Source of the DNA: Sepiola atlantica
Taxonomy: Eukaryota > Mollusca > Cephalopoda > Sepiida > Sepiolidae
Reading direction: 5' to 3'
Length of the DNA: 64,000 nt
Assembly: GCA_963556195.1 (NCBI GenBank)
Contig: OY744535.1
Span: 89,648,949-89,712,948 of the forward strand
A program made the position numbers and the translations under genes. Below the pieces are notes generated by a model. That model ran no database searches, was not told the DNA's origin, and was given only the letters and a program-made list of their open reading frames with translations. This document shows, in pieces, positions 48,600 through 59,294 of the stretch (its first letter is position 1; each line of letters opens with the position of its first letter).

Positions 48600-49720
48600 A
48601 TATTAGTCTCAACTTTTGGATGTTTTAGTTGGATTAATTTTCATTGAGCATTAAGTCAATTCCCTTTACTTTAGACATTCAAGCTGCATCTTAACACTTT
48701 TAAGACAAGCTGTTTGCAGTATTGTGGAAAAAATGGCTCATCAATCTGTTTAAGTCATTTATGGTAGCTTTGTTATGGTTCCAAACATTCCAAGAACAAC
48801 AGGAATCACCTTTATTTCTTTACATTTCCATAGGCAAACTAATCCCCATTTTAGACCTGGATATTTATTTATGATGTTAGTGTAATCTATCTAGCACTCT
48901 GGTATCGAAAGGGCAGGTTAATATTGTCAAGAACCTTATTAGTTTGTATGCACATGTCCCAAAGCAATTTTACATTGTTGCTCGCTTGTACCATTTATGG
49001 CTTATCATGATACTACTCATTGTCGTCCAGTCCATAAAGTTTGCATATACTCCACTATAGTATCTGCGCGACTTTGTCGTGTCTCCATTTTTTAGGCTGA
49101 TGTTCTTCTAGAATAGAGCATTCAGATACAATATTCGCTATGGTTTCTTCTCTTTCATTACACAATCGGCATATCGGTGATTCTGCAGTTTTGTCAATCT
49201 AATGTTTGATGGACCTAGTGCGAGTGGCTTGTCCCTGGGCTGCCTTAAGGTGTTCTCAGTAAATATTTAGCTATCACCCCTGATCCAACAATTCCAGCTA
49301 ACATTATCTCTGAATGCAGTATTTTTACAGAATACATGGTGTAGTTTCTTTATTATTTGTACTCACTAGGAGTTCTCACACAGATTATCGTCAGTGATTG
49401 CTCACCGACAACGCCCAGTAGTATTTCCTGCAGTTTGAGGTACAACAAGCTTCTCCAGATGTCCAGTATTATTCACCTCTTTCCGGTAACCACCGCAAAT
49501 AACCTTGCGGTATCGCCACAGCCTCTCACGTTTGATTTCTCGCTGATAATGGCCATTGGTCTTCTGTGGGATTTTGGTGGCAATAAGCCACCCTAAGGTT
49601 CTAGCATTTTCCGCACTTTTCAAGTGAAGGTCAGGTGTGTGCTGTCCCTCCTCGGTCTTCTTAGCCTCCTCGACCCTCTACAAATATTTTGCCTTGTGTC
49701 AGCCTACACGGGCACCATTT
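48600..49720 (-). pseudogene. LINE C-terminus with restriction-like endonuclease (R2/NeSL-type)
   Basis: Minus strand, read from about 49720 to 48640. A basic upstream region with several stops precedes a zinc motif SPICRLCNEREETIANIV followed by SEC (CCHC type with the His position changed). Then KKWRHDKVAQIL, LWDMCIQTNKVLDN, CPFDTRV (frame-shifted; in the family this is part of the endonuclease core) and KVIPVVLGMFGTIT near the end. In this LINE type the enzyme cleaves specific targets with a PD-D/K nuclease. The conserved PD segment is deleted, so the copy is dead. Moderately sure of the type. Confidence 0.5.
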
Positions 49721-49777
49721 ATAATTTTTGTTATTTTTAATTATATTTATTTTGTTTTGTAATTCTTTTTAAAATTA

Positions 49778-49835
49778 TTAATGTTATTATTATTATTGTT
49801 ATTATTATTATCATTATTATTATTAATAGTAGTAG
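49778..49835. repeat. (TTA)n microsatellite
   Basis: TTATTATTATTG and TTATCA units. Confidence 0.9.
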
Positions 49836-50659
49836 TGACGAAAGAGGAAATGCACTACTTGTTGATGTTCCTTCATGTGACAAGACTAGTAAGATATGTG
49901 CAAATACTGCACATGATTTGGCTAGTATACAATTCTTCTCACTATTTAGAAAAGAAAATTGTGAGACTATAAAGTATATAATTGTTTTTCTTTAATTAAT
50001 GAAAACAAATAAAATGTTAAAAATCCTATTATTCTTGATCTTTCTGTCTTTTTATACTCCTTACATATTGAATAATCACAATAAATAATATATTGCTACT
50101 TTTGGGTACGGTGTCATCTCCGCCTGCCAATGAATCCAGTTCGTCGATATATAAGCGTGATAATGGATTGCGTAGGGACACGGCCGAACAATAGCACGGA
50201 ATAAATGTATCGATCTGACGTGAAGTTTATTGGTATTTTTACTTGTCAGTGAATTGTCGTTATAGAATTTGCAGGCTTTGTTCATTTCAACTCTATAAGT
50301 GTTGAGCTTCAGACTCTCATTAATGATGCAGTTTATATTCATGTGATTGGCCTTTAATGTTGGGAGCAGGACGGAGAAAGGAAGAATTCTAATTGAATGT
50401 TAACAATGAATAAAAGACAATAGAAAATTGTATTAAGTCCTATATATTTTACACGCAAGAAGTAACTTATTACGAACTTACATAGCAAATATATGTTATT
50501 TACAAGTTGAAAACGTGAAACATGTAGATAATTTTTATCATAGTTTTACAAGCGAGTATCAGCATATAGCATATTATAAGAAGTAAAAATAGGAAGTAAT
50601 CACAGAAATAGAATAAGCATTTTCTTGTAACCACACAGCCAAGTTTTGTGACAACATGA
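49836..50659. other. no recognised feature
   Basis: AT-rich DNA. Open stretches under 90 codons without recognisable motifs. Confidence 0.4.
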
Positions 50660-51265
50660 CGGTCTACCCTTTGAGGGTGATGTCATTGTGAATGACAATA
50701 TACTACACTGACCCTCCAAGAAAGAAAGTAATTACTGAGGTGATGGTATCACGACGAAAAAAAACTACAGATACCCCCCCCCAACAAACAAGATGTTTAA
50801 TGTCTAATAGGATGATATTATGACAACAGAACAAAGACTACACTACACCCCTCTCCAAATATAAAATATAATACAGAAAAGCGAGTAACAGGAAAAACGA
50901 ACATATACTATACTACACTCCCAAAAGAAGTGGTAATGCCTAAAGAGCATGTGTCATGACGAATAAAAATACAATATATTCCCAGCAAAAGAGGGGGGGG
51001 GGGTGAAGCCACTGAGAATTCAACTTCTCACTAAAAGATGTGGTAATGCACGATAACTAAGCATATTGATAAACGAACGAACATATACAACACTGCCCTC
51101 AAAAAGAGTAAGTAATATTTGGTAGGATCGTATAATGACAACAGAACAGATACCAGAGTTGACAATACTTGTACGACCAACCCCATGAGAAGGAGAAATC
51201 AATTACCGGGAGTATGGTATCATGCTAACAGAAATGATAGTACACTACCCACCCCTATTAAAAGA
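50660..51265 (-). repeat. decayed inverted copies of the 76-bp satellite, about 8 units
   Basis: TAATGTCTAATAGGATGAT, ATGACAACAGAACA and ACTACACTACACCCC (about 50801-50858) match the reverse complement of the 11.3-20.3 kb monomer. Further diverged units follow: GGTAATGCC...GTGTCATGACG, GGTAATGCACG, and GACAACAGAACAGATACC at about 51138. Spacing is roughly 70-80 bp with indels. Confidence 0.75.
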
Positions 51266-51654
51266 GTATAATATCATACATTTTTGATTTATTCAAACAA
51301 TATTTTTCATGGTTATTAGATTAGATCAAAGTGTAGTATATGTTCTCAGAACCACAGCGACATCATACGTTGCACTAATCCTGCTAAATTTAAACAAACA
51401 GTTTAATGTTAATTATCTCTCTTGACAATAAATGAAAATGAAATTCCAAAATCGCTTTTATTAATATTATTCATGAGTATTATAATATTAATGTAGACAA
51501 AACGAGTGTGTTTATATAAGAACATACAATATAAAGTTATATACTAATACTAATTTCTGAGAAACGTGTCATCAAACAAATATGCAAATGAAAAGCATCT
51601 ATAACTGTTTGTTGTTTTGAGATTTATATATATAAATCGTACATGTTTCTAGGC

Positions 51655-51780
51655 AGAGCATCGTAGTCCGTTGGTAAGACGCTATAGTCATAGACATCAA
51701 TATCGAAGGTTCGATCCCTGTTTAAGTTAGTCATGCAGTTAACGACTGAGAGCCAGAAACACGCGTTCAGGGATTACTTT
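51655..51780 (+). repeat. tRNA-derived SINE-like sequence
   Basis: An A-box-like TAGTCCGTTGGTAAGACGC (about 51664) and a B-box GGTTCGATCCC (51708-51718) with about 33 bp between them match RNA polymerase III promoter spacing. The acceptor stem does not pair, so it is not a functional tRNA. Confidence 0.45.
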
Positions 51781-51849
51781 TATTATATAATATAACCATT
51801 GCGTACTCTCTCGCCTGCTTGCTAGATAGCCGCCGAACATTTCTGGGCA

Positions 51850-51975
51850 ATGCGCGTTGGAGCAGTAGTAGGGGCGTTAGCTTATGAGTTTCGGACCGGG
51901 GTTCGAACCGTGTGACCGGCTCGGGATTGACTCCTCCTATACTGACGATGGCAGGTTTGGCATGAAACAAATGAG
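51850..51975 (+). repeat. second tRNA-like SINE fragment
   Basis: B-box GGGTTCGAACC at about 51898-51909, preceded by a tRNA-like AGTAGTAGGGGCGTTAGC region and followed by a GGCAGGTTTGGCATGAAAC tail. Confidence 0.4.
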
Positions 51976-52025
51976 CATATAGGTTTTTTTAAATATAATA
52001 TTTATTTATAAATACTTATATATAC

Positions 52026-52057
<32 letters not shown>

Positions 52058-52162
52058 TAGTATTTCATGTATCCATATAACATTTTATAAGAAGATATAA
52101 TTTTTTATGAATCAATTCTCAGTATTTACTTCAGCAGTGCTCGATACGTAAGTAGAGCTAGG

Positions 52163-52313
52163 TAGTAAGCTATGAAAATATATTTATAGCAATTATGCTA
52201 CACAGAGGCTCCCGCGTTTCATCCCCCGGGGGGATCTTCAACTTGAAGATTCCTACCGGGGATGAAACACCTATGTGTAGCTTAATTGCCATAAATATAT
52301 TTCATAGCTTATT
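52163..52313. repeat. 150-bp near-perfect palindrome (foldback element)
   Basis: Outer arms TAAGCTATGAAAATATATTT and AAATATATTTCATAGCTTA; inner arms GTTTCATCCCCCGG and CCGGGGATGAAAC; tip ATCTTCAA-C-TTGAAGAT. Almost no loop, so it can form a cruciform. No coding capacity. Confidence 0.85.
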
Positions 52314-52315
52314 AT

Positions 52316-52316
52316 T

Positions 52317-52392
<76 letters not shown>
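52316..52392. repeat. (TA)n microsatellite
   Basis: About 37 TA units directly after the palindrome. Confidence 0.95.
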
Positions 52393-52394
<2 letters not shown>

Positions 52395-52751
52395 ACGGTT
52401 CGTTTACTATAGAGAGACGCATCGGTATTACGAACATTTGGAAGTGGTGGCTAACCATTTTTCAGATTTTCATAATACCAATTCTTCTGACTGTAGTCAT
52501 TTATACATCTGCGTTAATGCATCTCGCTGGTCGGACATAAAAAGTAATTTACTGAAAAACATCTGAAGAAATCGGCAGTCTTCGGTAACATCAGAAAATC
52601 TCGACAATATAATTTTTAAATAACGTATGTTTATATTTGACCTGAAGATTACTTTGAACCGAAGGTAGGGATTTCAATTTATAATGCATTCATTATTTTT
52701 TTTAAATTGCATCTTTTCTAAGTTTATAATCGTTTTTAAAATTATATATTA

Positions 52752-52753
<2 letters not shown>

Positions 52754-52843
<90 letters not shown>

Positions 52844-52850
52844 ATATATA
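52754..52850. repeat. (TA)n-(TG)n microsatellite
   Basis: TA units, one TATG, then TGTGTGTG. Confidence 0.95.
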
Positions 52851-53339
52851 AATTTACAAAAGATTGCACTTGAAGTCACTAAATTACTACAGCTAACAGT
52901 ACCAAAAACGTATATTTTTATCAAGTCAGCAACTTTTGCATATTTCGCATAACAATATCTAATGGTGGAAAAAAGAGAATAAGTGCATATCAGTTGCTGG
53001 TTTCACGGGCAAAACCCCGTTTTTATTAGACAACTATCAGGGCTACCCGGCGTTGCCTGGGCCGATAAAAAAACAAAGTAGTAGAAATTAACTAGTGTGT
53101 GTAACATCTTTATATGAAAAGTTCAACTCTCTTCCTTTCTCTAGCCCTTTCTCTTTCCCTGGCCCCCATCCTTTCCCTCCTGCCTTTAACCCTCTATTTC
53201 CCTTTTTCCCATATGATTATTCTCTTGTTTAAATGTGTTAAAAACTAATAATAATGTAATTCACCCCCCCCCGGAGTCATCTGCTTTACATGTAATAGTG
53301 TAATGTTACATGTATTGCTCCGGGACATAAAAACATACA

Positions 53340-53845
53340 AGTACCATGCCTGGGCCATATACTGCACAATTGCCATGCCCTGGTCATATACTGCACAAGT
53401 ACCATGCCCGGGTCATATACTGCACAGGTACCATGCCTGGTTCATATACTGCACTAGTGCCATTCCCCGGGTCGTGTAATGCACACGTACCATGTCTTGG
53501 TCATATACTGCACAAGTACCATGCCTGGGTCATATAACGGACAAGTACCAGTCCCCGGGTCATATACTGCACAAGTACAATGCCCGGGGCATATACTGCA
53601 CAAGTACAATGTCCGGGTCATATACTGCACAAGTATCATGTCTGGGTCATATACTGCACAAGTGCAATGCCCCGGTTAATATAGTTCACAAGTGCCATGC
53701 CCCGGGTCATATAGTGCACAAGTATCATGCCCGGGGCATATACTGCACGTACCATGGGCCGGTTCATATACTGCACAAGTACCATGCCCCTGGTTATATA
53801 CTGCACAAGTACCATGCCTGGATCATATACTGCACAAGTGGCAAT
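53340..53845 (+). repeat. ~30-bp minisatellite, about 17 units
   Basis: Units of the form GTACCATGCCCGGGTCATAT plus ACTGCACAA, 29-31 bp long, with variable CCGGG/CTGGT cores. Confidence 0.92.
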
Positions 53846-54049
53846 AAGAAGAGACACCTAGACGGCGTTAAAATATTATCAAATACTATCACTCTGGCGT
53901 CACGTACCTATGACTATGACGTCAGGGTGAATGATAACTTAACAAAATTGCAATCCCATTAAAAGAACCAAAATAATGGTATTTGAGCAACCCTTGCCTA
54001 ATTGTGTGTCCCTATCCCTCTCCCTCCTCTTACAATGGCGTCATTTCTA

Positions 54050-56335
54050 GTGATGCGGAGTTAAATAAAATTAAAAGTTATTTCAAATTATTAAATTATG
54101 ACTCATCATTTTCATTAAAAACATAAATTGTTTTATGGACGTGACGTAGAATTTGCCGGACAACGCCGAATACTTTTCTTTTGTGTACGTACAGAATGGC
54201 GGGCAGTGGCGGCTAGTGGCAGACCTTGGCGTAGTTTCTTACCCTTCCATGTAAATAGAATTGACGCAAAGAAACGTCAAATAAAATTTAAAGTTATTTC
54301 AAAGTATTACGTAATTAAATTACAATATGACTCAGCAATTAAAAATCACTATAAAATATAATGAAACATAACTGAAAATACCCCCCCTGATGTAATATGC
54401 TTAATGGACGCCTAAGGGGTGGGTTTATAGATTTAGGAATACGCTCATCATCTAACTATGTGTATTTTACATGAGAATACACTTTTATATGTTATGTATA
54501 TTCTTTAACCTTGTTTTAAAAACCTCAATTGTGTTTCTAAACGTAAGTTATCGTACTTCCTTAGCAATCCTCTAACAAATAAATGTCATAAAAATCCATG
54601 AATTGTTTTATGTACGTAAGGTATTATTTGCAGCACGACACTGAATACTTTTCTTATGTAAGATATTATAAAATGTACAGGTATATATGTACGTACAGAG
54701 TGGCGGGCACTGGCGGCTAGTGGCGGTCCATGGCGTAGTTTCTTACCCCGCCATGTAAATAGAATTGACGCTAAGAAACATTAAATGAAATTAAAAGTTA
54801 TTTCAAATTATTACGTAATTAAATTACAATATGACTCAGCAATTTCCAATTACTATGAAATATGATGAAAATAAGCGTGGGTTTATAGATTCGCGAATAC
54901 TCTCATCATCTTACTCTGTGAATTTTACATTAGTATACACTGTTATATCTTATGTATATTCTCTAACCTTGTTTAAAAAATATGAATGGTGTTTTTAAAC
55001 AGGAGTTACCGTTCTTCATTAGCTATCTTCTAACAAATAAATTTCATTCAAAAACCTACATTGTTTTATGAACTTGAGGTATTATTTGCAGGACAACACT
55101 GAATACTTTTCTTATACAAGATGTTATAACAAGTACAGTTATTTATGTACGTACAGATTGGCGGGCACTGGCGACTGGTGGCGGACATTGACGTAGTTTC
55201 TTACCGCCTATGTAAATAGAATTGACGTTAAGAAACATTAAATAAAATTAAATGTTATTTCAAATTATTACGTAATGAAATTACAATATGACTCAGCAAT
55301 TTCAAATTACAATAAAATATAATGAAAAATAATTGAAAAGACTCCCCCCCTCTATGAAATATGCGTCATGGGGTGGGTTTATAGATTCAGAAATACTCTC
55401 ATCATCTTACTCTGTGAATTTTACCTGAGAATACGCTTGTATATGTTATGTATATTCTCTAACCTTGTTTTTAAAATCTAAATGGTGTTATAAACGTGAG
55501 TTATCGTCTTCCTTAGCTATCCTCTAACAAATAAATTACATTAAAAAACATGAATTGTTTCATGAGCTTGAAGTATAATATGCAGGACAACACTGAATAC
55601 TTTTCTTATATAAGATATTATGAAATGTACAGGTATGTGTGTCCGTACAGAGTGGCGGGCACAGGCGACTAGTGGCGGATCTGGCCGTAGTTTCTTACCG
55701 CCCATGTAAATAGAATCGACGCTAAAAAACATTAAATACAATTAAAAGTCATTTCAAATTATTACGTAATTAAATTACAATATGACACAGCAATTTCAAA
55801 TTACCATAAAATATAATGAAAAATAACTGAAAAGACTCCCCTCTGATTAAATATGCCCCATACGCCCTAAGAAGTGGGTTCATAGATTCGCGAATACTCT
55901 CATCATATTACTCTGTGCATTTTACATGAGAATACACTTTTATATGTTCTGTAAATTCTCTAACCTTTTTTTAAATCTAAATGGTGTTTTAAAACGTGAG
56001 TTACCGTCTTCCTTAGCTATCCTCTAACAAATAAATTTCATTAAAAAACATAAATTATTTCATGAATTTGAGGTATTATTTGCAGGACAACACTGAATAC
56101 TTTTCTTATATAAGATATTATAAAATGTACAGGTATTTGTGTACTACAGAGTGGAGGGAAATGGCGGCGAGTAGCGGATCTTGGCGTAGTTTCTTACCCC
56201 CTATGTAAATAGAATTGACGCTAAGAAACATTAAATAAAATTAAAACTTATCTCAAATTATAACGTAATTAAATTACAATATGACACAGCCATTTCAAAT
56301 TACTATAAAATATAATGAAAAATAACTGAAAACGT
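54050..56335 (+). repeat. ~480-bp tandem repeat, about 4.6 units
   Basis: The landmark ATTGTTTTATG (or variant) recurs at about 54127, 54602, 55070, 55554 and 56054, giving periods of 475, 468, 484 and 500 bp. Each unit has GGACAACGCCGAATACTTTT (or a variant), a TGGCGGGCA...GTAGTTTCTTAC block and an AATTACAATATGACTCAGC block. Confidence 0.92.
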
Positions 56336-56359
56336 ATCTGATGTATCTTTTCAATTCAG

Positions 56360-56531
56360 GGGTGTAGTGAAAATCAGTCCAAGCAGCTCATCAAAAAAGA
56401 GACTCTCCTCAAGAAAAGTGCCATCCATTTCAACCAAGGCAAAGCATTTGTGATGAACCGAGAGAAGCTTGGTTTAAGTAGTATTGGAAACAACTGGCAA
56501 CTTTTCCCTATTGTACAACGTGATCCAGTTT
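56360..56531 (+). CDS. candidate host exon, function unknown
   Basis: A polypyrimidine acceptor TATCTTTTCAATTCAG ends at 56359 and a donor GTAAGTAAG starts at 56532. The 172 nt between are open in only one frame (GGG TGT AGT ...), giving 57 codons plus one base, with residues such as KKSAIHFNQGKAFVMNREK and NWQLFPIVQRDPV. Codon third positions are more mixed than the AT-rich background, and the composition looks like real protein. I do not recognise the protein. It lies between the 480-bp array and a gypsy insertion 53 bp downstream. It could be an exon of a large, intron-rich host gene, or a captured or relic fragment; no companion exon is visible here. Confidence 0.4.
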
Positions 56532-56583
56532 GTAAGTAAGATAGACCGTTAATGTTATTGCAAGTGTGAGCTCGTTGTGTTAT

Positions 56584-56806
56584 TGTTATGGTACCGTACC
56601 TACCTACGGTCAACTAATGGACTCGTCCACCTTATGAATACAGGAAGCACGTGACACTTGTTCTCTTCTTCCCAGGCAAACCGGCAATGGCGGTTGAGAG
56701 CACCATCTCCTTGTATCTCTTTCTTTCTATTATATAATATATACCTTTGTTCATTTAAACCATGTGTTCCTGTGTCAATTATTCGGCCTTACCTAGGTCC
56801 ACAACA
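56584..56806 (+). repeat. 5' LTR of the gypsy element (223 bp)
   Basis: Starts TGTTATGGTACC and ends CTAGGTCCACAACA. The last ~65 bp match the 3' remnant at 61838-61902 with a few differences (TCAATTATT versus TCATTCATT, CACAACA versus CATAACA). Confidence 0.85.
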
Positions 56807-57810
56807 AATGGCGACGAAGAAATTCGAACTCTTGGGTAAAAAAACTGAAAATACCACGTGAAAATGCACTCACACGGTTAATGCAGGAAGCCGCACGCAT
56901 AAAAAACAAAGGTGTTTGCCGAACGGTCGAGAGAAGAAAAGGGAACTCAACTGAAAAAAAAAAAAAAAAAAAAACACGTTGAATTCTTAAGTGCGAGAAA
57001 ATTGTTTTCTTTTAAGAAAAAGAAAACTGAAATGGACATGTTGTCCTCTAATTTTGAAAACTGCTTATCGAAAAAAAACAGCTTGAAATTAAGTGCGCGT
57101 TTCCTCTAGTTTGGGAAAACTAGTTAAAAAAAAACAAAAAAACAACTGAAATTGAATGCGCGTTTTTTTTCTCTGGTTTGGAAAACTAACAAAAAAAGAA
57201 AAAAAAGAATACCGAACACGAAGGAAGCGAGCATTGTTTTTTTGAGACGAACGTCACAGCGAGTTTTTTTTGACGAGCACACAAAAAAAAAATGAAACCG
57301 ACACCACGTGCTTCATTTTAAGAAACCAGATAAAAGAAACAAAACATGAAATGAATCACACGTGCGCTACAACATAAAAAAGACGCACGATAATAAAAAA
57401 GGTCAGTTTATTTTCTCTCTCTCTTTTCCGACTTGTACTGAAATATTTTAAAATGCAGAAAGAATTAATTGTGAAACAGATTTTTTTCTTCTCTTCGTTA
57501 AAATTAAAAACGTGTATAAGAAAAGACCATTACATAATCTTTTCATAACTAAAAGGGCGTCTTGCCAGCGCTAATTTAAAGAAGAGAACTTTTTGTAAAT
57601 TCATTAAATAACGAGAAAATATTAATTTTCAAAAAAAAAAAAAATAAGTGAATATACGCGTATATAGAGAAAAGGAAAAGTTTTATAATCTTTTCATAAT
57701 TAAAACGGCGCCTAGCAAACGCTAATTTAAAGAAAAGAACTCTTATAAAATCATAAGATAATGAGAAAATATTAATTTTCTAAATAAAATCAGAAACTAA
57801 ATGGTTGAAT
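56807..57810 (+). other. gypsy leader: PBS and A-rich untranslated region
   Basis: TGGCGACGAAG (56809-56819) two bases after the LTR is the expected primer-binding site; the tRNA is not assigned. The rest is A-rich with partial internal repeats (AATTGAATGCGCG/AATTAAGTGCGCG and ACGGCGCC/GGGCGTCTTGCC types). Confidence 0.6.
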
Positions 57811-58790
57811 ATGGAAGATATTAAGTCTATAATCGCCGAACGAGCGAAATTCCAAATCTCCCAGCAACAAAAAACTGAGGAAAGATTTCAAAATCTTTTA
57901 TTTGAACAGAACCAACATTCTTTATTACACAAAAAGGAGTATGATGAAAGATTGGAATTTCTGATACAAACAATATCGCGCAGTGACAAATAAAATGAAA
58001 AAGACGACACGTTTTCGCAGAACGCAATTTGGAACAGTATTGATAATTACTCATACACGGAAAATAATACATTTGAAGAATATTTCCGAAGATATGAAGA
58101 CCTATATAAAATTGACTGCGGTAGTTGGAGTGATGCGAAGAAGCTACGCCTCCTTCTCAGAAAACTAAATACGACAGAACATACGAAATTCGTGGATTTC
58201 ATTTTGCCTCGGAAAACTAGCGAGCTAACTTTCATAGAAGCGGTTGGGTTATTGACAGAACTGTTTAGTCCAAGAACTACACTATTCCACAAACGATGGA
58301 AATGCATAAACCTGGTAAAGAAAGACAAGGAAGACTACGCTACTTTTGCATCGATACTGAACAAGCATTGTGACGATTTTAAACTTACTGAATTAAGTGC
58401 AGATAATTTCAAGTGTCTAATTTTTGTACAAGGTTTAATCTCAGGAAATGACACGGAGATAAGGCGTAGAGTTCTAAATAAATTAGAGAATGGAGCAAGC
58501 CTTACGCTGTAAAAGTTGGCTGAGGACTGTCAAAGATTTGTAAATGTAAAACAGGACTGAAAAGACATTGAATTGTCCGGCATTGCGCATATAAAAAAGG
58601 TACATCAAAAAACAAAAGCTCAACCTTATAAAAAAATAAGAAATAATAATTTTGATGTAACAAAGACAAACCAAACCAGTAAAAAAATAAATAAATTGCC
58701 ACCAAGCCCTTGTTCACGCTGTGGTAATCCACATTGGTACAATGAGTGCCCATTCCGTTTTAAAACCTGTATGAAATGCAAAAAGTTGGA
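57811..58790 (+). pseudogene. gypsy gag (nucleocapsid precursor)
   Basis: ATG at 57811 (MEDIKSII). The same frame continues through an in-frame TAA at 57991, TAA at 58510 and TGA at 58558. Visible: a coiled-coil-like Gln/Glu-rich start; a capsid-like region with KFVDFILPRKTSELTF and KRWKCINL; and the nucleocapsid zinc knuckle CSRCGNPHWYNECPF followed by CMKCKK. A frameshift at about 58785 moves the rest of the second knuckle (KISHC) into the next frame, so gag flows into protease. Gag packages RNA in virus-like particles; this copy cannot. Confidence 0.8.
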
Positions 58791-59294
58791 GATAAAATTT
58801 CGCACTGCAGAACGGGCAGAGGAAATAAAATGCGGATTCAAGCCACTAGGACAAAGAAGGAAAAATGCATGAACATAACAAAATATGTACAGGTGAAAAT
58901 CCTGGATAAAAATATAAAATTGCAATTGGATTCTGGTTCAGACGTTTCCATTATAAATTTACATACATGGAGGAGATTAAATAAACCTACTCTATCAAGA
59001 ACAAACAGGCTGGCAAGCACAGTTACTGGTGAAAGAATTACAGTTGAAGGAGAATTAATCACAAATGTGTCCCTAATGGGAAATACTAAAAAACTCAAAC
59101 TACTGGTACTGAAGGATTCGAATAATCTTTTTGGTTCAGATTTTATACAGGCATTTGATTTATGGAAGTTGCCGATGAATATATTTTGTAAAAAAATAAA
59201 TAGTCGCGCAACAGAATCGGAAAAACTACAACGAGAATTAAAAAAATCGTTTCCAGAGGTTTTTCTGGCGGTCTTGGATGCTGCACTACAATGA
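58776..59294 (+). pseudogene. gypsy aspartic protease
   Basis: It continues the second zinc knuckle (DKISHC), then VQVKILDKNIKLQLDSGSDV with the catalytic LDSG at about 58924-58935, and LLVLKDSNNLFGSDFIQAF, the second half of the retropepsin fold. The frame runs to a stop at 59294. A frameshift near 59280 separates it from RT. In the family it cleaves the Gag-Pol polyprotein. Confidence 0.8.

Larger units (their letters stand above)
53035..56335 (-). mobile_element. Helitron-like composite: terminus, minisatellite, 480-bp array
   Basis: CTATCAGGGCTACCCGGCG (about 53031-53051), read on the minus strand, is a decayed version of the ...CGCCGGGTAG...CTGCTAG Helitron 3' end at 21648. A pyrimidine-rich stretch, a 30-bp minisatellite and a tandem array with GGACAACGCCGAATAC motifs follow, the same kind of contents as the clean Helitron at 38985-39848. 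No 5' end was identified, so the right limit is only the end of the array. Confidence 0.45.

Noticed and set aside
51655..51730. Functional tRNA gene
   Set aside because: A- and B-boxes are present, but the acceptor and anticodon stems do not pair. SINE-like is more likely.
53346..53962. Frames of up to 156 codons with repeating HILHKYHAPG-type units
   Set aside because: They are translations of the 30-bp minisatellite; because the period is close to a multiple of three, frames stay open by chance. No start context or conserved tail.
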